A stretch of 64,000 nucleotides of DNA, taken from an uncultured Paraprevotella sp. Lineage in GTDB: Bacteria > Bacteroidota > Bacteroidia > Bacteroidales > Bacteroidaceae. The notes beneath the pieces were generated by a model. That model was not told the DNA's origin, did no database searches, and worked only from the letters and a program-made list of their open reading frames with translations. Below, in pieces: positions 17,501-25,624 of this stretch. Each line of letters starts with the position of its first letter. Within the stretch, counting starts at the first letter, position 1. The translations under genes were made by a program, and so were the position numbers. The DNA lies in assembly GCA_944321365.1 (NCBI GenBank), contig CALULA010000003.1:186001-250000 (forward strand), read 5' to 3'.

Positions 17501-19136
17501 TGCCCAAGTCCAGACTGTCATATTCCAGTGTCTGCAGGTCCAGTCCGGCTTTCATCCGGGTGCTGCGTTTGAAGATGTCCGTTCCTTGTCCTTGGGCTGT
17601 AGCCGTGAGCGACAGCAGTCCCAGCGAATCTTTGGGCAGGAAATGCCGCAGTTGCCAGTCTTGTATGTTCATTTTTGCCTGATAGGCCATGCGTTTCGCA
17701 TCGAACGTTGCTTGGAGCAAAGCCTTTCCTTTGCTTTCTGATAAGGAGAGATCAGCCTTGTATTGCTGCCCTTTCATGCTGGCTTTTCCCTGCAGGCGCA
17801 TGGGAGGCAAGGCAATGTCGTTCATGCCCTCCCCTCCGCCGGCTAACGTTTTGATGAAATCCAGTTTGTGAGTCTGTAGGGTTATGTTTGCCTGACCGCC
17901 CATGCGCAGCGAGTCGGTCAGGTTTTGCAGTTCGCCGCTGGCTTTCAGGTCGAAAGCGTTGGCCAGTCGTGCTTCTACGGTGTGCAGGGCCAGTGTGTCC
18001 ATATTGCCGTCGGCCGACACTCTTGCGATGACAGGAGCGTTGGGGTAGGATTGGACGAAAGCCGGGGGGAGTCCGCCTGCAAAAGTCAGGATGTCTTGTT
18101 TGCCAAGTTCTGCCAGGAGGCGTACGGAAAGTTGTCCTGCGGAAGGGGCCGATATAGCCGAGAGATCCATGTCTGCTTTCAGGTTGACGTAAGAGTTCGG
18201 TGTGTGCAGGACCAGACCGGGTATGTGCAAGGAGGTTGAATCCATCCAGAAGTTTCCCGTAAGTTTGCTGACCTCCAGACCGCTTTTTTCTTTCATGAAG
18301 GTTTGACGCAAGGCCAGTGAAAGGCCCAGTGAATTGCCGTCGAAGATGACGGAATCTAAGCCTATTCCCACATCCTGAAGGGCTATGTGGTTGACGTCCA
18401 GACCCGCAGCAGGCTTTTCATGGGGCAGGTCATAGAGAATGGAATCGGCGGCAAGGTTGAATGTCGTGGCGGTATATGTGGATGTGCCCAAGTCGATATG
18501 TCCGTCGTGTAAGTCGGCTGATTGTATGCCGGCTGCTATCCGCATGCTGTCGCCCGGCATGCTCAAGTGAAGCCGGATGCGTTCCAGGTTTACTTGTTGA
18601 AGGGCGATTTTCCAGTTGACGGCGGACGTTGTGGTGTCTTCTGATTCGGAATGTCCTAAATGGATGGCTACATCAGCATCAGCCAGTCTGATGTTGTTTA
18701 CCGTGACATTTTCCTGAGGCAGTTCGATGCCGTGTGAGTCAACGAAGAAATTGCCGATGCTCCCTTTGATGGTGAGGCCGGGAATCAGGTCTTTGGTGTC
18801 TACCGTCGTTCGGGACAGTTCTATGCCGTTTACGTTGATTTCACCGTGCAGTAGCGAGGTGAAGTTGAGGTCTATGGTCAGCTGTCCGATGTCCAGCAAC
18901 TCTTCTTTTGCTTCATCGGCCACCTGTACGTTCTGCAAGTCAAGGTCGAACAGGAACGACAGCCGCAAGTGTCCGATATGTACGTCCATGCCTGTGGTCT
19001 CGGATACGATGGCTGTGGCTTTGCGGACCACAAAATCCTGTATTGGGGGAATATAGAGTAAGGCCGCCAAAATGAAGAACAAAATGACAGGGGCAAGTAA
19101 GATGCCGACAACCCATTTGAAAATCTTTCTTTTCAT
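14529..19136 (-). CDS. tamB: TamB translocation and assembly module protein
   Basis: This is a 1535-residue protein with an N-terminal signal anchor (about 8-29) and a very long beta-rich periplasmic region of repeated short strands, typical of AsmA/TamB proteins that form a bridge-like groove across the periplasm. The C-terminal TamB domain (DUF490, about 1090-1480) shows the family pattern, including LLSADRSKYIDLEGGGELTM, a YSLPVIPLKTFTITSGSYVDFNGP stretch and ERGKVAVTMLATGMYLAEG. It pairs with the overlapping downstream TamL gene. The likely role is phospholipid and/or barrel protein delivery to the outer membrane. A weak -7 (TTCCTTTG, 19157-19164) lies before the start. Confidence 0.92.
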   Translation of the reverse strand: MKRKIFKWVVGILLAPVILFFILAALLYIPPIQDFVVRKATAIVSETTGMDVHIGHLRLSFLFDLDLQNVQVADEAKEELLDIGQLTIDLNFTSLLHGEINVNGIELSRTTVDTKDLIPGLTIKGSIGNFFVDSHGIELPQENVTVNNIRLADADVAIHLGHSESEDTTTSAVNWKIALQQVNLERIRLHLSMPGDSMRIAAGIQSADLHDGHIDLGTSTYTATTFNLAADSILYDLPHEKPAAGLDVNHIALQDVGIGLDSVIFDGNSLGLSLALRQTFMKEKSGLEVSKLTGNFWMDSTSLHIPGLVLHTPNSYVNLKADMDLSAISAPSAGQLSVRLLAELGKQDILTFAGGLPPAFVQSYPNAPVIARVSADGNMDTLALHTVEARLANAFDLKASGELQNLTDSLRMGGQANITLQTHKLDFIKTLAGGGEGMNDIALPPMRLQGKASMKGQQYKADLSLSESKGKALLQATFDAKRMAYQAKMNIQDWQLRHFLPKDSLGLLSLTATAQGQGTDIFKRSTRMKAGLDLQTLEYDSLDLGNLHLSARLDKGQGEVIIDSHNPLLEMTSRANALLSRNNINLGVSLDLNSMDLYALQLTSKPLKTSMNLHIDGRTDLKDSHDVQGSISNIALILQDTTFHPKDLSLNILAHADSTYADISAGDLTLKLDGRDGYEQLMKDGQDFVALMNEQLQRRHLNQDSLKLFLPNVRLNVSSGKENPIANYLATAGYSFNDFKLSIDANPETGLNGGGHVYTLNVGSMTLDTIQMHIFQDSTGVKVDGRVRNGPKNPQIVFDSQINAYLHAVGAGVDLAYTDKEGRKGVDLGLRADVLHDGIKVVFSKIHPILAYRKFDINEDNFIFLGNDRRVEADVSMIADDGTAAKVYSTPNPEALQDISVNLHHFNLEELTSVIPYAPRITGFLETDAHLIQTAEDLSVVADLSVANMTYENVPLGNIALNTVYLPNDDGTHFVDTRVLHNDTEVITLAGAYKDIEGEGHIKAEMNLADFPLSLANGFIPDQMASLEGQANGCLTVDGPTQQPIINGWFSTQDMKIKSSEYSLNLRLDNDTIKVEENKLNLDQLHVYSTGKNPLVFDGTVNFTDFENITLNLSMNALNFELINAKRTQQAAAYGKVYVDVNAMMSGNLNNINIGGRLGLLGTTDVTYVLKDSPLSSEDRLSGLVEFVDFNDTTAIKPEEKAQPMNLNVMMQVNIDQGVQVHCLLSADRSKYIDLEGGGELTMNYTPQGELTMNGRYTVLNGEMKYSLPVIPLKTFTITSGSYVDFNGPILNPTLNISATERVRSTVTENDVPRTVSFDVGLSITRTLSDMGLEFTISAPEDMNVQNQLAAMSAEERGKVAVTMLATGMYLAEGNDGGGFSTSNALNSLLQSEINNIAGKALETIDLSLGVDQETTAEGTSRTDYSFRFAKRFWGNRVSIIIGGKVSTGENVENTGQSLIDNISLEYRLDKSATRYITLFYDKSYESLLEGEITEMGAGLVLRRKMTRLGELFIFKNRRKNIPQPANENGDEKNK

Positions 19137-19228
19137 AAGTTAGCGTATAGATGCTGCAAAGGAACATCTTTTTTTTGAATTTTAAGGGAGTTTTTCCTAA
19201 AAATAGGGTGGAATAATCTTGAAATGAT

Positions 19229-19236
19229 TATTTTTG
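19229..19236 (+). promoter_or_regulatory. -7 promoter element of the cyclophilin gene
   Basis: TATTTTTG lies 30 bp before the chosen ATG at 19267. An upstream ATG at 19234 falls inside this element and is therefore rejected as the start. Confidence 0.55.
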
Positions 19237-19266
19237 CAGTCTGCTATAAATAATTTTTTGCTGTGC

Positions 19267-20091
19267 ATGAAATTCCGGATGTTGGTAATAGCCGTCTGCA
19301 GTCTGTTCTTGCTGTCTTGCGGCTCACAAAAGAAAAACAATATGGGTGAGACTGAAGTTCTGATAGAAACCTCCATGGGGGATATTAAGGTGAGGCTGTA
19401 TGACGACACCCCTCTCCATCGCGATAATTTCATCCGGCTGGCAAAAGCCGGGGCGTATGATAACATCTTGTTTCATCGGATTGTGCGAGGCTTTATGATC
19501 CAAACCGGCGATCCGGCCGTAAAGCCCCGCGGTGTGGCTGCTGTTGCAGACTCTGTGGACTATGACTATACGATTCCCGCCGAAATCCGTTATCCTCGTC
19601 ATTTTCATAAGAAAGGGGCGTTGGCAGCTGCCCGTATGGGAGACAGTGTGAATCCTGAGAAAGCTTCCAGCGGGACGCAGTTCTATATCGTGACGGGCAA
19701 AACGTTCACTCTCTCGTCGCTGATGGAGCTGTATTCAGCCATCTATCAAAGTCGTGTGGATACGTTGTACGAGAATTTGTCGCGCGATCATCTGAAGGAA
19801 TTATATCTGATGCGTCGTAGGGGAGAAACCGAAAAGTACCAGGCACTGAAGGATTCGCTGTTGCACGAAGCTGAGTTGCAGGTGGCGGCCCATCCGCCCT
19901 TGCCTTTTAATGAGGCGCAGAAAACGGCCTATACGACAGTGGGGGGCGCACCGCATCTGGATGGAGAGTACACGGTGTTCGGCGAAGTTGTGGAAGGCAT
20001 GCATGTGGCAGAAGCCATAGAGAAAGTGCGCACGTCCAAGGAGCGTCCCCTGCAAGAGGTCGTAGTGCGTAAGGTGACAGTATTGGAATAG
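19267..20091 (+). CDS. cyclophilin-type peptidyl-prolyl isomerase lipoprotein
   Basis: This 274-residue protein has a lipoprotein leader (LLSC, Cys18). The cyclophilin fold runs from about residue 30 to the end: VLIETSMGDIKVRLYDDTPLHRDNFIRLAKAGAYD, FHRIVRGFMIQTGD with the catalytic Arg and Phe, then SGTQFYIVTGK and a YTVFGEVVEGMHVAEAI end. A helical insertion of about 80 residues (150-225, rich in Glu, Lys and Arg) separates the core halves; this is longer than in classical PpiA but usual in Bacteroides lipoprotein cyclophilins. It assists folding in the periplasm. Its stop lies only 3 bp from the stop of the convergent gene, with no terminator between. Confidence 0.9.
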   Translation: MKFRMLVIAVCSLFLLSCGSQKKNNMGETEVLIETSMGDIKVRLYDDTPLHRDNFIRLAKAGAYDNILFHRIVRGFMIQTGDPAVKPRGVAAVADSVDYDYTIPAEIRYPRHFHKKGALAAARMGDSVNPEKASSGTQFYIVTGKTFTLSSLMELYSAIYQSRVDTLYENLSRDHLKELYLMRRRGETEKYQALKDSLLHEAELQVAAHPPLPFNEAQKTAYTTVGGAPHLDGEYTVFGEVVEGMHVAEAIEKVRTSKERPLQEVVVRKVTVLE

Positions 20092-20094
20092 CCT

Positions 20095-20877
20095 TCATGC
20101 ATATTTGATGTAACCGATGCGGGTGTATTTCACACCGTGGCTTTCATAGTGTTGCATGACTCGTGCCGATTTCAGCTGTATGTTCATGCCGGGAGCGAAT
20201 GCCCGGCTGAAGCAGCTTAATGCCTTGGGAGTCTGACTGCGTCCGGCGGCTTTCTCCGTAAACGTGTAGCGGTTGCCGTCTTTGTCGGCGGCCAAAACGC
20301 ACTGGTCGATATAGAAATCCGGTTTGTAAGTGTCCACTTGTTGTTTGACGTAAAGCACTTTCAGCGTCAGGCCGGTCAGTGTCTCGCCTTTTTGTCCTAC
20401 GTATTGACTGTGTGAACGGTAAGTATTCCGCTGTGGCGGAGTCAGTTCGGCGTGTATGGCGGCAAACAGCCGTGCCGTCTCTTTCAGTTTCAGCAGTTTT
20501 TTCTTTTCCGGCTCAAACTTGTTGGCCATCCACAAGACGTAATTGGGATCGATGTAATAGACTTCAGAGATCCGTTTGCCGCGGTATTTTCCGAAAGTCA
20601 GTGCGTCATACGTCTGTTCATAATGAGGAACGAAAAAGCGGTTGTCCATCCATTTCAGTGGCACCCTGCAATGTTTGAGCATGTCCATGGCTTTCCCGTT
20701 GGCGGCTGTAAGCGTATCAGCCAGTGTGCGGATGAACAAAGGCCGTTCTCCGGCAGGGAATATGCGCCATAAGGAATAATAACGGCGGTATGGCGTTGTG
20801 AGGCTTATGGCATAGAAACCGTTGCATTCCGTCCGTGAGGCATTGAAAGCACTGACGGCACTTTCCAGCCGTTGCAT
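20095..20877 (-). CDS. conserved hypothetical protein with GKYRG motif
   Basis: This is at least 260 residues, with no signal peptide. Residues 91-118 (ALTFGKYRGKRISEV, then DPNYVLWMANKF) match the short domain seen at the end of exodeoxyribonuclease X and in DUF3820 proteins. The rest is not recognised. The start is uncertain: the frame stays open for 18 more codons upstream (V-I-K-N-A-L-Q-F-Y-E-Q-I-P-E-A-E) behind an AAAGGAG sequence, and a consensus promoter ends near 20947, but no ATG, GTG or TTG occurs there. The first ATG is at 20877, about 70 nt into the transcript. The gene may therefore use an unusual start or have lost its original one. Confidence 0.65.
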   Translation of the reverse strand: MQRLESAVSAFNASRTECNGFYAISLTTPYRRYYSLWRIFPAGERPLFIRTLADTLTAANGKAMDMLKHCRVPLKWMDNRFFVPHYEQTYDALTFGKYRGKRISEVYYIDPNYVLWMANKFEPEKKKLLKLKETARLFAAIHAELTPPQRNTYRSHSQYVGQKGETLTGLTLKVLYVKQQVDTYKPDFYIDQCVLAADKDGNRYTFTEKAAGRSQTPKALSCFSRAFAPGMNIQLKSARVMQHYESHGVKYTRIGYIKYA

Positions 20878-20953
20878 TTCCGCTTCCGGAATCTGTTCGT
20901 AGAATTGTAGTGCGTTCTTGATGACTCCTTTCTACAGATAAAAGTCCTGTATA

Positions 20954-20985
20954 CAAAAATAGCGAAAAAAACTGTCTTCCGCAAA
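20954..20985 (-). promoter_or_regulatory. consensus promoter for the GKYRG-motif gene
   Basis: On the minus strand TTTG (20985-20982), a 20-bp gap and TATTTTTG (20961-20954) match both elements. Nothing else is recognised in the 145 bp up to the next promoter at 21131. Confidence 0.7.
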
Positions 20986-21130
20986 CAAACGCTCCATTTT
21001 GTTCTTGGCAGGCAAATGACGGGACTGTGAGCGAGATGCAGGGACAGGGCGGAGCAAGCCACGTTTGATAATAAATGTAAAAAAAGCTATTTCATTTGCC
21101 TCATGTTGCTGTTTTCAGCGAGTTTTTGAT

Positions 21131-21138
21131 TAGCTTTG
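21131..21138 (+). promoter_or_regulatory. -7 promoter element of the DUF3332 gene
   Basis: TAGCTTTG lies 40 bp before the ATG at 21179. Confidence 0.55.
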
Positions 21139-21178
21139 TGTCAGCAGACTATTTGAAAATCTTTAAAACTACAAGGCT

Positions 21179-21733
21179 ATGAGAAAAAATGGTTTATTCT
21201 GGTCGGCGATTTGTCTGTCGGCATGTATGTTGTATTCTTCCTGTATAGGTTCGTTCGGACTCTTCAACAAGTTTGCGGCTTGGAATGTGGGGATGACTCC
21301 GCATAAAGTCGTCAATGGCATTTTGGGCTTCATTTTCATTCCGGTTTATGGTATTTGCCTGGCAGCAGACTGGGTAGTGCTGAACACGATTGAGTTTTGG
21401 ACGGGCAAGCCCTTGCTGGCCTCTGTGGGAGAGACAAAGCATGTGGTCGGGACAAACGGGAACGAATATGTCATTGTTACGGAGAAGGATGGTTATCATA
21501 TTCAGAATGTGACAACGGGTGAAGAAGCCCGGATGGTTTTCGATGACGCCGAAAAGGTGTGGAGCCTGGCGCAGAATGGCGAGGAGCATAAGCTCATGCG
21601 TATGAACGGCGACAGCACCGTCACGGTATTTCTGCCCGAAGGCGAGGAGATGACAGTGACGTGTGACGAGCAAGGCTGGGGAAAGATTCAGGAAACCTAT
21701 GCGGCACAGTTGCCTTTCATGGCGGCGGAATGA
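21179..21733 (+). CDS. DUF3332 lipoprotein
   Basis: This is a 184-residue protein with a signal peptide ending in a possible lipobox (YSSC, Cys22). The segment SCIGSFGLFNKFAAWN, then a hydrophobic stretch with FIPVYGICLAADWVVLNTIEFWTG (about 51-75), is characteristic of DUF3332. The polar C-terminal half is likely periplasmic. The function of the family is not known. It is monocistronic: a -7 element at 21131-21138 precedes it, and the following 338-bp gap holds a 22-bp phased array and a new promoter. Confidence 0.8.
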   Translation: MRKNGLFWSAICLSACMLYSSCIGSFGLFNKFAAWNVGMTPHKVVNGILGFIFIPVYGICLAADWVVLNTIEFWTGKPLLASVGETKHVVGTNGNEYVIVTEKDGYHIQNVTTGEEARMVFDDAEKVWSLAQNGEEHKLMRMNGDSTVTVFLPEGEEMTVTCDEQGWGKIQETYAAQLPFMAAE

Positions 21734-21831
21734 CGCACGGCATATAGTTTGGGAAATGTGACGGTTCCGGCAGGAGCCTGCAGTCGGAGAGGGCTGTGGG
21801 GCACTTGCCGGGACTTGTTGTGCGGCAGTGG

Positions 21832-21941
21832 TGTCCGGAGCCGCTGAAAGCCTTGCGCAAGACTTCCGGGGCTGTTGCGCACCCTGCCGCATCGGGCTGT
21901 GAGATTTGCTGTCGGATGTTGCCGACATACGCATTGCAAAA
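21832..21941. repeat. 22-bp phased TGCGCA-like array, five units, degenerate (array E)
   Basis: Cores start at 21832 (TGTC), 21854 (TGCGCAA), 21876 (TGCGCAC), 21898 (TGTGAG) and 21920 (TGCCGA), exactly 22 bp apart. Only the second and third keep the full TGCGCA. It lies in the 338-bp gap between the DUF3332 gene and the next promoter. Confidence 0.6.
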
Positions 21942-21990
21942 GAAAGAACGTGAAAACCGGTCGTCCTGTCACATAAAAGTTGTTTTTTTC

Positions 21991-22008
21991 TTTCCGTCTT
22001 GACGGAAA
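21991..22008. promoter_or_regulatory. perfect dyad before the coiled-coil gene promoter
   Basis: TTTCCGTC-TT-GACGGAAA is a perfect 8-bp inverted repeat with a 2-nt centre. It ends 5 bp before the -7 element, the usual place for a repressor operator. Confidence 0.5.
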
Positions 22009-22013
22009 AGGAT

Positions 22014-22021
22014 TATCTTTG
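22014..22021 (+). promoter_or_regulatory. -7 promoter element of the coiled-coil gene
   Basis: TATCTTTG lies 50 bp before the ATG at 22072. Confidence 0.6.
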
Positions 22022-22071
22022 TGACCGTCATTTGAAAACATACGCGTAGAAAACACGGAAAAACTGAAGTC

Positions 22072-22950
22072 ATGGATAAAAAACGTACGATTATTATCAT
22101 AGCAGTCATAGCCGGAGTGCTGCTTGTAGGATTGGGTACACTGGCCTACTTCTATATCCAGAAGAATGCAGAGAACGAGGAAATGCTCAAACTGGCAGAG
22201 ATGGACAAGAAAGAAATGGAGAATGAATATGCCAGCTTTGCCCGCCAATACAGTGAAATGAAGACGCAAATCAACAATGACTCTCTTATCGCACAGCTGG
22301 ATAAGGAACAGCAGCGCACAGAGGAGTTGTTGGAAGAGCTGCGACAGGTGAAAGCTACAGATGCGGCAGAGATTCGTCGTTTGAAGAAAGAACTGGCCAC
22401 CTTGCGTAATATCTTGCGCAGTTATGTGCATGAGATTGATTCGTTGAACAGGATGAACGAACAGCTCCGCAACGAGAACATGCAGGTGAAGGCACAATAT
22501 ACACAAGCTACGCAAACCATCAGCAGTCTGACCACCGAGAAGGAAAATCTCAGTGAGCAGGTAGCCATTGCCTCACAGTTGGATGCGACGTCCATTACCA
22601 TGGTCGGGCAGAACAAGCGCGGCAAGAAAGCCCGGAAAGTGAAAGACGTCAAGAAGTTCGTGGTCAGCTTCGTCATAGCCCGCAACATTACGGCGCAGGC
22701 AGGAAATCGGAGCATTTATGTGCGGATCACTAAGCCCAATAATGAAGTGCTGACCAGCGGCGGGACTTTTGTCTATGAGAACCGCACATTGGAATATTCA
22801 GCCAAACGGGATATCGAGTATACCGGAGAAGCAACGCCGGTTACGGTCTATTGGGACGTCAATGAGTTCTTGAGCAAGGGAACGTACAGAGTGGCCATTT
22901 TTGCTGACGGGCATAACATAGGCAATGCTAGCTTCAATTACGAAAAGTAG
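22072..22950 (+). CDS. single-pass membrane protein with coiled coil and C-terminal beta domain
   Basis: This 292-residue protein is anchored by one N-terminal helix (about 7-28, IIIIAVIAGVLLVGLG). A long charged coiled coil follows (about 32-170, heptad-like Leu/Ile spacing such as KEQQRTEELLEELRQVK and EIRRLKKELATL). A basic linker (KRGKKARKVK) leads to a beta-rich domain (about 190-292) with FVVSFVIARN and VYWDVNEFLSKGTYRVAIFADG. The layout suggests a periplasmic spacer or structural protein. No family name is recognised. It has its own promoter with an overlapping operator-like dyad, and a terminator. Confidence 0.75.
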   Translation: MDKKRTIIIIAVIAGVLLVGLGTLAYFYIQKNAENEEMLKLAEMDKKEMENEYASFARQYSEMKTQINNDSLIAQLDKEQQRTEELLEELRQVKATDAAEIRRLKKELATLRNILRSYVHEIDSLNRMNEQLRNENMQVKAQYTQATQTISSLTTEKENLSEQVAIASQLDATSITMVGQNKRGKKARKVKDVKKFVVSFVIARNITAQAGNRSIYVRITKPNNEVLTSGGTFVYENRTLEYSAKRDIEYTGEATPVTVYWDVNEFLSKGTYRVAIFADGHNIGNASFNYEK

Positions 22951-22981
22951 AGCGGAATATCCTTTCTCTTTCAGAAATACG

Positions 22982-23016
22982 AAAATAGGTTAAATCGGAA
23001 AGGTTTAGCCTATTTT
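22982..23016 (+). terminator. terminator overlapping the next promoter
   Basis: A 13-bp stem (22982-22994 with 23004-23016, one G-U) has a 9-nt loop and ends in TTTT. It closes the coiled-coil gene. The tolC -7 element begins 5 bp later. Confidence 0.7.
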
Positions 23017-23020
23017 TGTG

Positions 23021-23028
23021 TATATTTG
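23021..23028 (+). promoter_or_regulatory. -7 promoter element of the tolC-hlyD operon
   Basis: TATATTTG. A second match (TATTTTTG) at 23011-23018 lies within the preceding terminator stem. Confidence 0.5.
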
Positions 23029-23089
23029 CTTTATCCGTCTGGAAACAGAAGAGATATGTATGATGAATGTGATGTTTAAAATCGATGCG

Positions 23090-24580
23090 ATGAAGAAAAT
23101 GTTCGGCTTTATCCTGTTTGTCGGGTGGGGCTGTGTCGTGTCGGCCCAACGTGTGCTGAACATAGACAGTTGCCGGAATCTGGCCTTGGCAAACAACAAA
23201 AGTCTGCTGATTTCTAAGGAAAAGATGCAAAAGGCACGCTATGACCGTAAAGCTGCTTTCACGAATTTTCTTCCGGATTTTTCGGCAACGGGTACTTACA
23301 TGTACTTTTCTGATGAGATTTCGTTGCTGAATGACGGGCAGAAATTTGCTCTGAATCATATGGGGACATCCTTTCAACAGGGTTTTGTCCAGGCTGCCAC
23401 CCCTGTGATAGAGCACATCGCCCAGTCCGACCCCCAGTTGGCTCAGAAGTTGCAGCAAGCTGTGCAGGGCGGAAATCTGGAAGGCATTTCCGGAGCTTTG
23501 AACCAGCTGGGCGATGAGTTGACCAACGCTTTCCGTACAGATACCCGTAATGTCTGGGCGGGTGCCGTCACACTGACTCAGCCTTTGTACATGGGCGGGA
23601 AGATACGTGCTTATCACCGTATTACGAAATCTTCCGAAGCTTTGGCGCGTACGCAATATGAAACACAGCGGCAGGAAGTTATTCTGGACACGGACAACGC
23701 TTACTGGACAGTGGTTTCACTGGGGTATAAACAGAAGCTGGCCGAGAGCTTCCTGACTTTGGTGGAAAGGTTAGACCGTGATGTGGAGCGGATGATTCAA
23801 GAGGGAGTGGCGACGAAAGCCGATGGACTCACGGTGAAGGTCAAGGTGAACGAGGCCGAAATGACACTGACAAAAGTGCAGAACGGATTGGCCTTGGCCA
23901 AGATGCTGCTCTGTCAGCTGTGCGGCTTGCCCTTGGATTCTTCTTTCTCGCTTTCGGATGAATTGCAGGAAACGCCATGGACGCCCGAAGAAGAAAAGGA
24001 TGAGGCGGTGCGTCTTGCACTTTCCAACCGTCCGGAGCTGGAAAGTTTGGAATTGGCCAATAAGATTTATGAGGATAAGGTGCGTGTCGTGCGTTCGGAA
24101 ATGCTGCCTTCACTGGCCCTGACAGGAGGCTATTTGGTGTCGAATCCGTCTTTGTTGAATGGTTTTGAAAACAAATTCCGCGGCATGTGGAATGTGGGTG
24201 TCATGCTTCAAGTGCCCATTTTCCACTGGAACGAAGGCATATATAAGGTGCGGGCAGCCAAGAGTGAGGCGAATATAGCCCGCTTGCAGCGCAATGACAT
24301 AGAGGAGAAGATTGAGTTGCAGGTACATCAAAGCCTGTTTAAAAGGACTGAGGCGGAGAAACGGTTCTCTTTGGCTTGCCGGAATATGGATAAGGCAGAA
24401 GAGAATCTTCGTTATGCCGACAAAGGATTCAAAGAGGGCGTCATTCCCGTCTCTAATGTCATGGAGGCCCAGACAGCATGGCTTTCAGCTCAGTCGGACA
24501 AGATAGATGCGCAGATAGAATTACGGTTGGCACAGACTTATTTGCAAAAAGCTACGGGTACGTTGGGTGCGGAACGGTAG
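23090..24580 (+). CDS. TolC-family outer membrane efflux protein
   Basis: This 496-residue protein has a signal peptide (about 1-19, ending VSAQ) and two TolC-type repeats, each with long helices and short barrel strands (for example LNIDSCRNLALANNKSLLISKEK near the start and VRLALSNRPELESLELANKIYEDKVRVVRSEMLPSLALTGGY in the second half). It would form the outer channel for the export system encoded by the next three genes; the gap to hlyD is 42 bp. Several in-frame ATGs lie upstream (23018, 23054, 23057, 23069). The one at 23090 gives the most typical leader and lies after the -7 element. Confidence 0.9.
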   Translation: MKKMFGFILFVGWGCVVSAQRVLNIDSCRNLALANNKSLLISKEKMQKARYDRKAAFTNFLPDFSATGTYMYFSDEISLLNDGQKFALNHMGTSFQQGFVQAATPVIEHIAQSDPQLAQKLQQAVQGGNLEGISGALNQLGDELTNAFRTDTRNVWAGAVTLTQPLYMGGKIRAYHRITKSSEALARTQYETQRQEVILDTDNAYWTVVSLGYKQKLAESFLTLVERLDRDVERMIQEGVATKADGLTVKVKVNEAEMTLTKVQNGLALAKMLLCQLCGLPLDSSFSLSDELQETPWTPEEEKDEAVRLALSNRPELESLELANKIYEDKVRVVRSEMLPSLALTGGYLVSNPSLLNGFENKFRGMWNVGVMLQVPIFHWNEGIYKVRAAKSEANIARLQRNDIEEKIELQVHQSLFKRTEAEKRFSLACRNMDKAEENLRYADKGFKEGVIPVSNVMEAQTAWLSAQSDKIDAQIELRLAQTYLQKATGTLGAER

Positions 24581-24622
24581 AACAGAATAGAAGTCGTAAA
24601 CGGTTTTAAAAGTATATGGACT

Positions 24623-25609
24623 ATGGATATGAAGAAACAATATAGCAGTGTTACGTGGGCACTTGTCTCATTGGTGGTCGTGATTGTGGCGGTCGCCGTA
24701 GTAGGGTCTTTGCTGCTGGGGCGTGACGATGAGTCTATTCAGGGGCAGATGGAAGCCTCTGAGTACAGGGTTTCCAGTAAGGTGCCGGGGCGCATCTTGC
24801 GCTTTTATGTGGAGGAAGGAGATTATGTAAAGGCCGGCGACACACTGGTGGTGCTGGAGGCGCCAGACGTGCAGGCTAAGTATTCGCAGGCTGAAGCGGC
24901 AGAACGTGCGGCGCAGGCCCTCAAGGATAAGGCTTATGGGGGCGCCCGTTCAGAACAATTGCAGAGCGCTTACGCAATGTGGCAAAAAGCCAAGGCGGGA
25001 CTGGACATCGCGGAGAAGTCGTACAACCGCCTTAACCGGTTGTTTGAGGAGGGAGTGATGAGTGAGCAGAAGCGCGATGAGGCTTATGCGAATTATGCAG
25101 CCATGCAGGCCACGGAAAAGGCGGCGCATGCACAGTATGAGATGGCTCGTGAGGGTGCCCGGCGCGAGGACAAAGAGGCGGCTGCGGCACAGGTGGCACG
25201 TGCGCAGGGAGCCGTTGCCGAAGTGGATGCTTATCTGAAAGAGACGGTGCTGGTGGCGCAAATGGACGGAGAGGTCTCGGAGATCTTTCCGAAAATGGGT
25301 GAGTTGGTAGGTACGGGTGCTCCCATCATGAATGTTACGATGCTTTATGATCGTTGGGCGACATTCAACGTCCGTGAGGACTTGTTGGGCAGTCTGGCCA
25401 TGGGTAAAGAGTTTATGGCTTACGTGCCGGCATTCGGAAAGGATATTCGTCTGAAAGTGACTTATATGAAAGATCGCGGCACCTATGCCGCGTGGAAAGC
25501 GACAAAGACGACGGGACAGTATGATTTGAAAACATTTGAGGTGCGTGCTGTTCCGGTCGATGCCAAGGAAGCTCTGCGACCGGGCATGTCTGTTATCATC
25601 AAACGGTAG
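24623..25609 (+). CDS. HlyD-family periplasmic adaptor
   Basis: This 328-residue membrane fusion protein has one N-terminal helix (about 12-33). A biotinyl-lipoyl half-motif (VSSKVPGRILRFYVEEGDYVKAGDTLVVLE, about 51-80) is followed by an Ala/Glu-rich helical hairpin (about 85-200), the second lipoyl half (ETVLVAQMDGEVSEIFPKMGELVGTGAP) and a beta-barrel part ending RPGMSVIIKR. It links inner membrane permeases to TolC. It sits between tolC and two ABC-2 permease genes, spaced 42 and 15 bp. An ATG at 24629 is an alternative start. Confidence 0.9.
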   Translation: MDMKKQYSSVTWALVSLVVVIVAVAVVGSLLLGRDDESIQGQMEASEYRVSSKVPGRILRFYVEEGDYVKAGDTLVVLEAPDVQAKYSQAEAAERAAQALKDKAYGGARSEQLQSAYAMWQKAKAGLDIAEKSYNRLNRLFEEGVMSEQKRDEAYANYAAMQATEKAAHAQYEMAREGARREDKEAAAAQVARAQGAVAEVDAYLKETVLVAQMDGEVSEIFPKMGELVGTGAPIMNVTMLYDRWATFNVREDLLGSLAMGKEFMAYVPAFGKDIRLKVTYMKDRGTYAAWKATKTTGQYDLKTFEVRAVPVDAKEALRPGMSVIIKR

Positions 25610-25624
25610 AAAACGTATTGCAGA

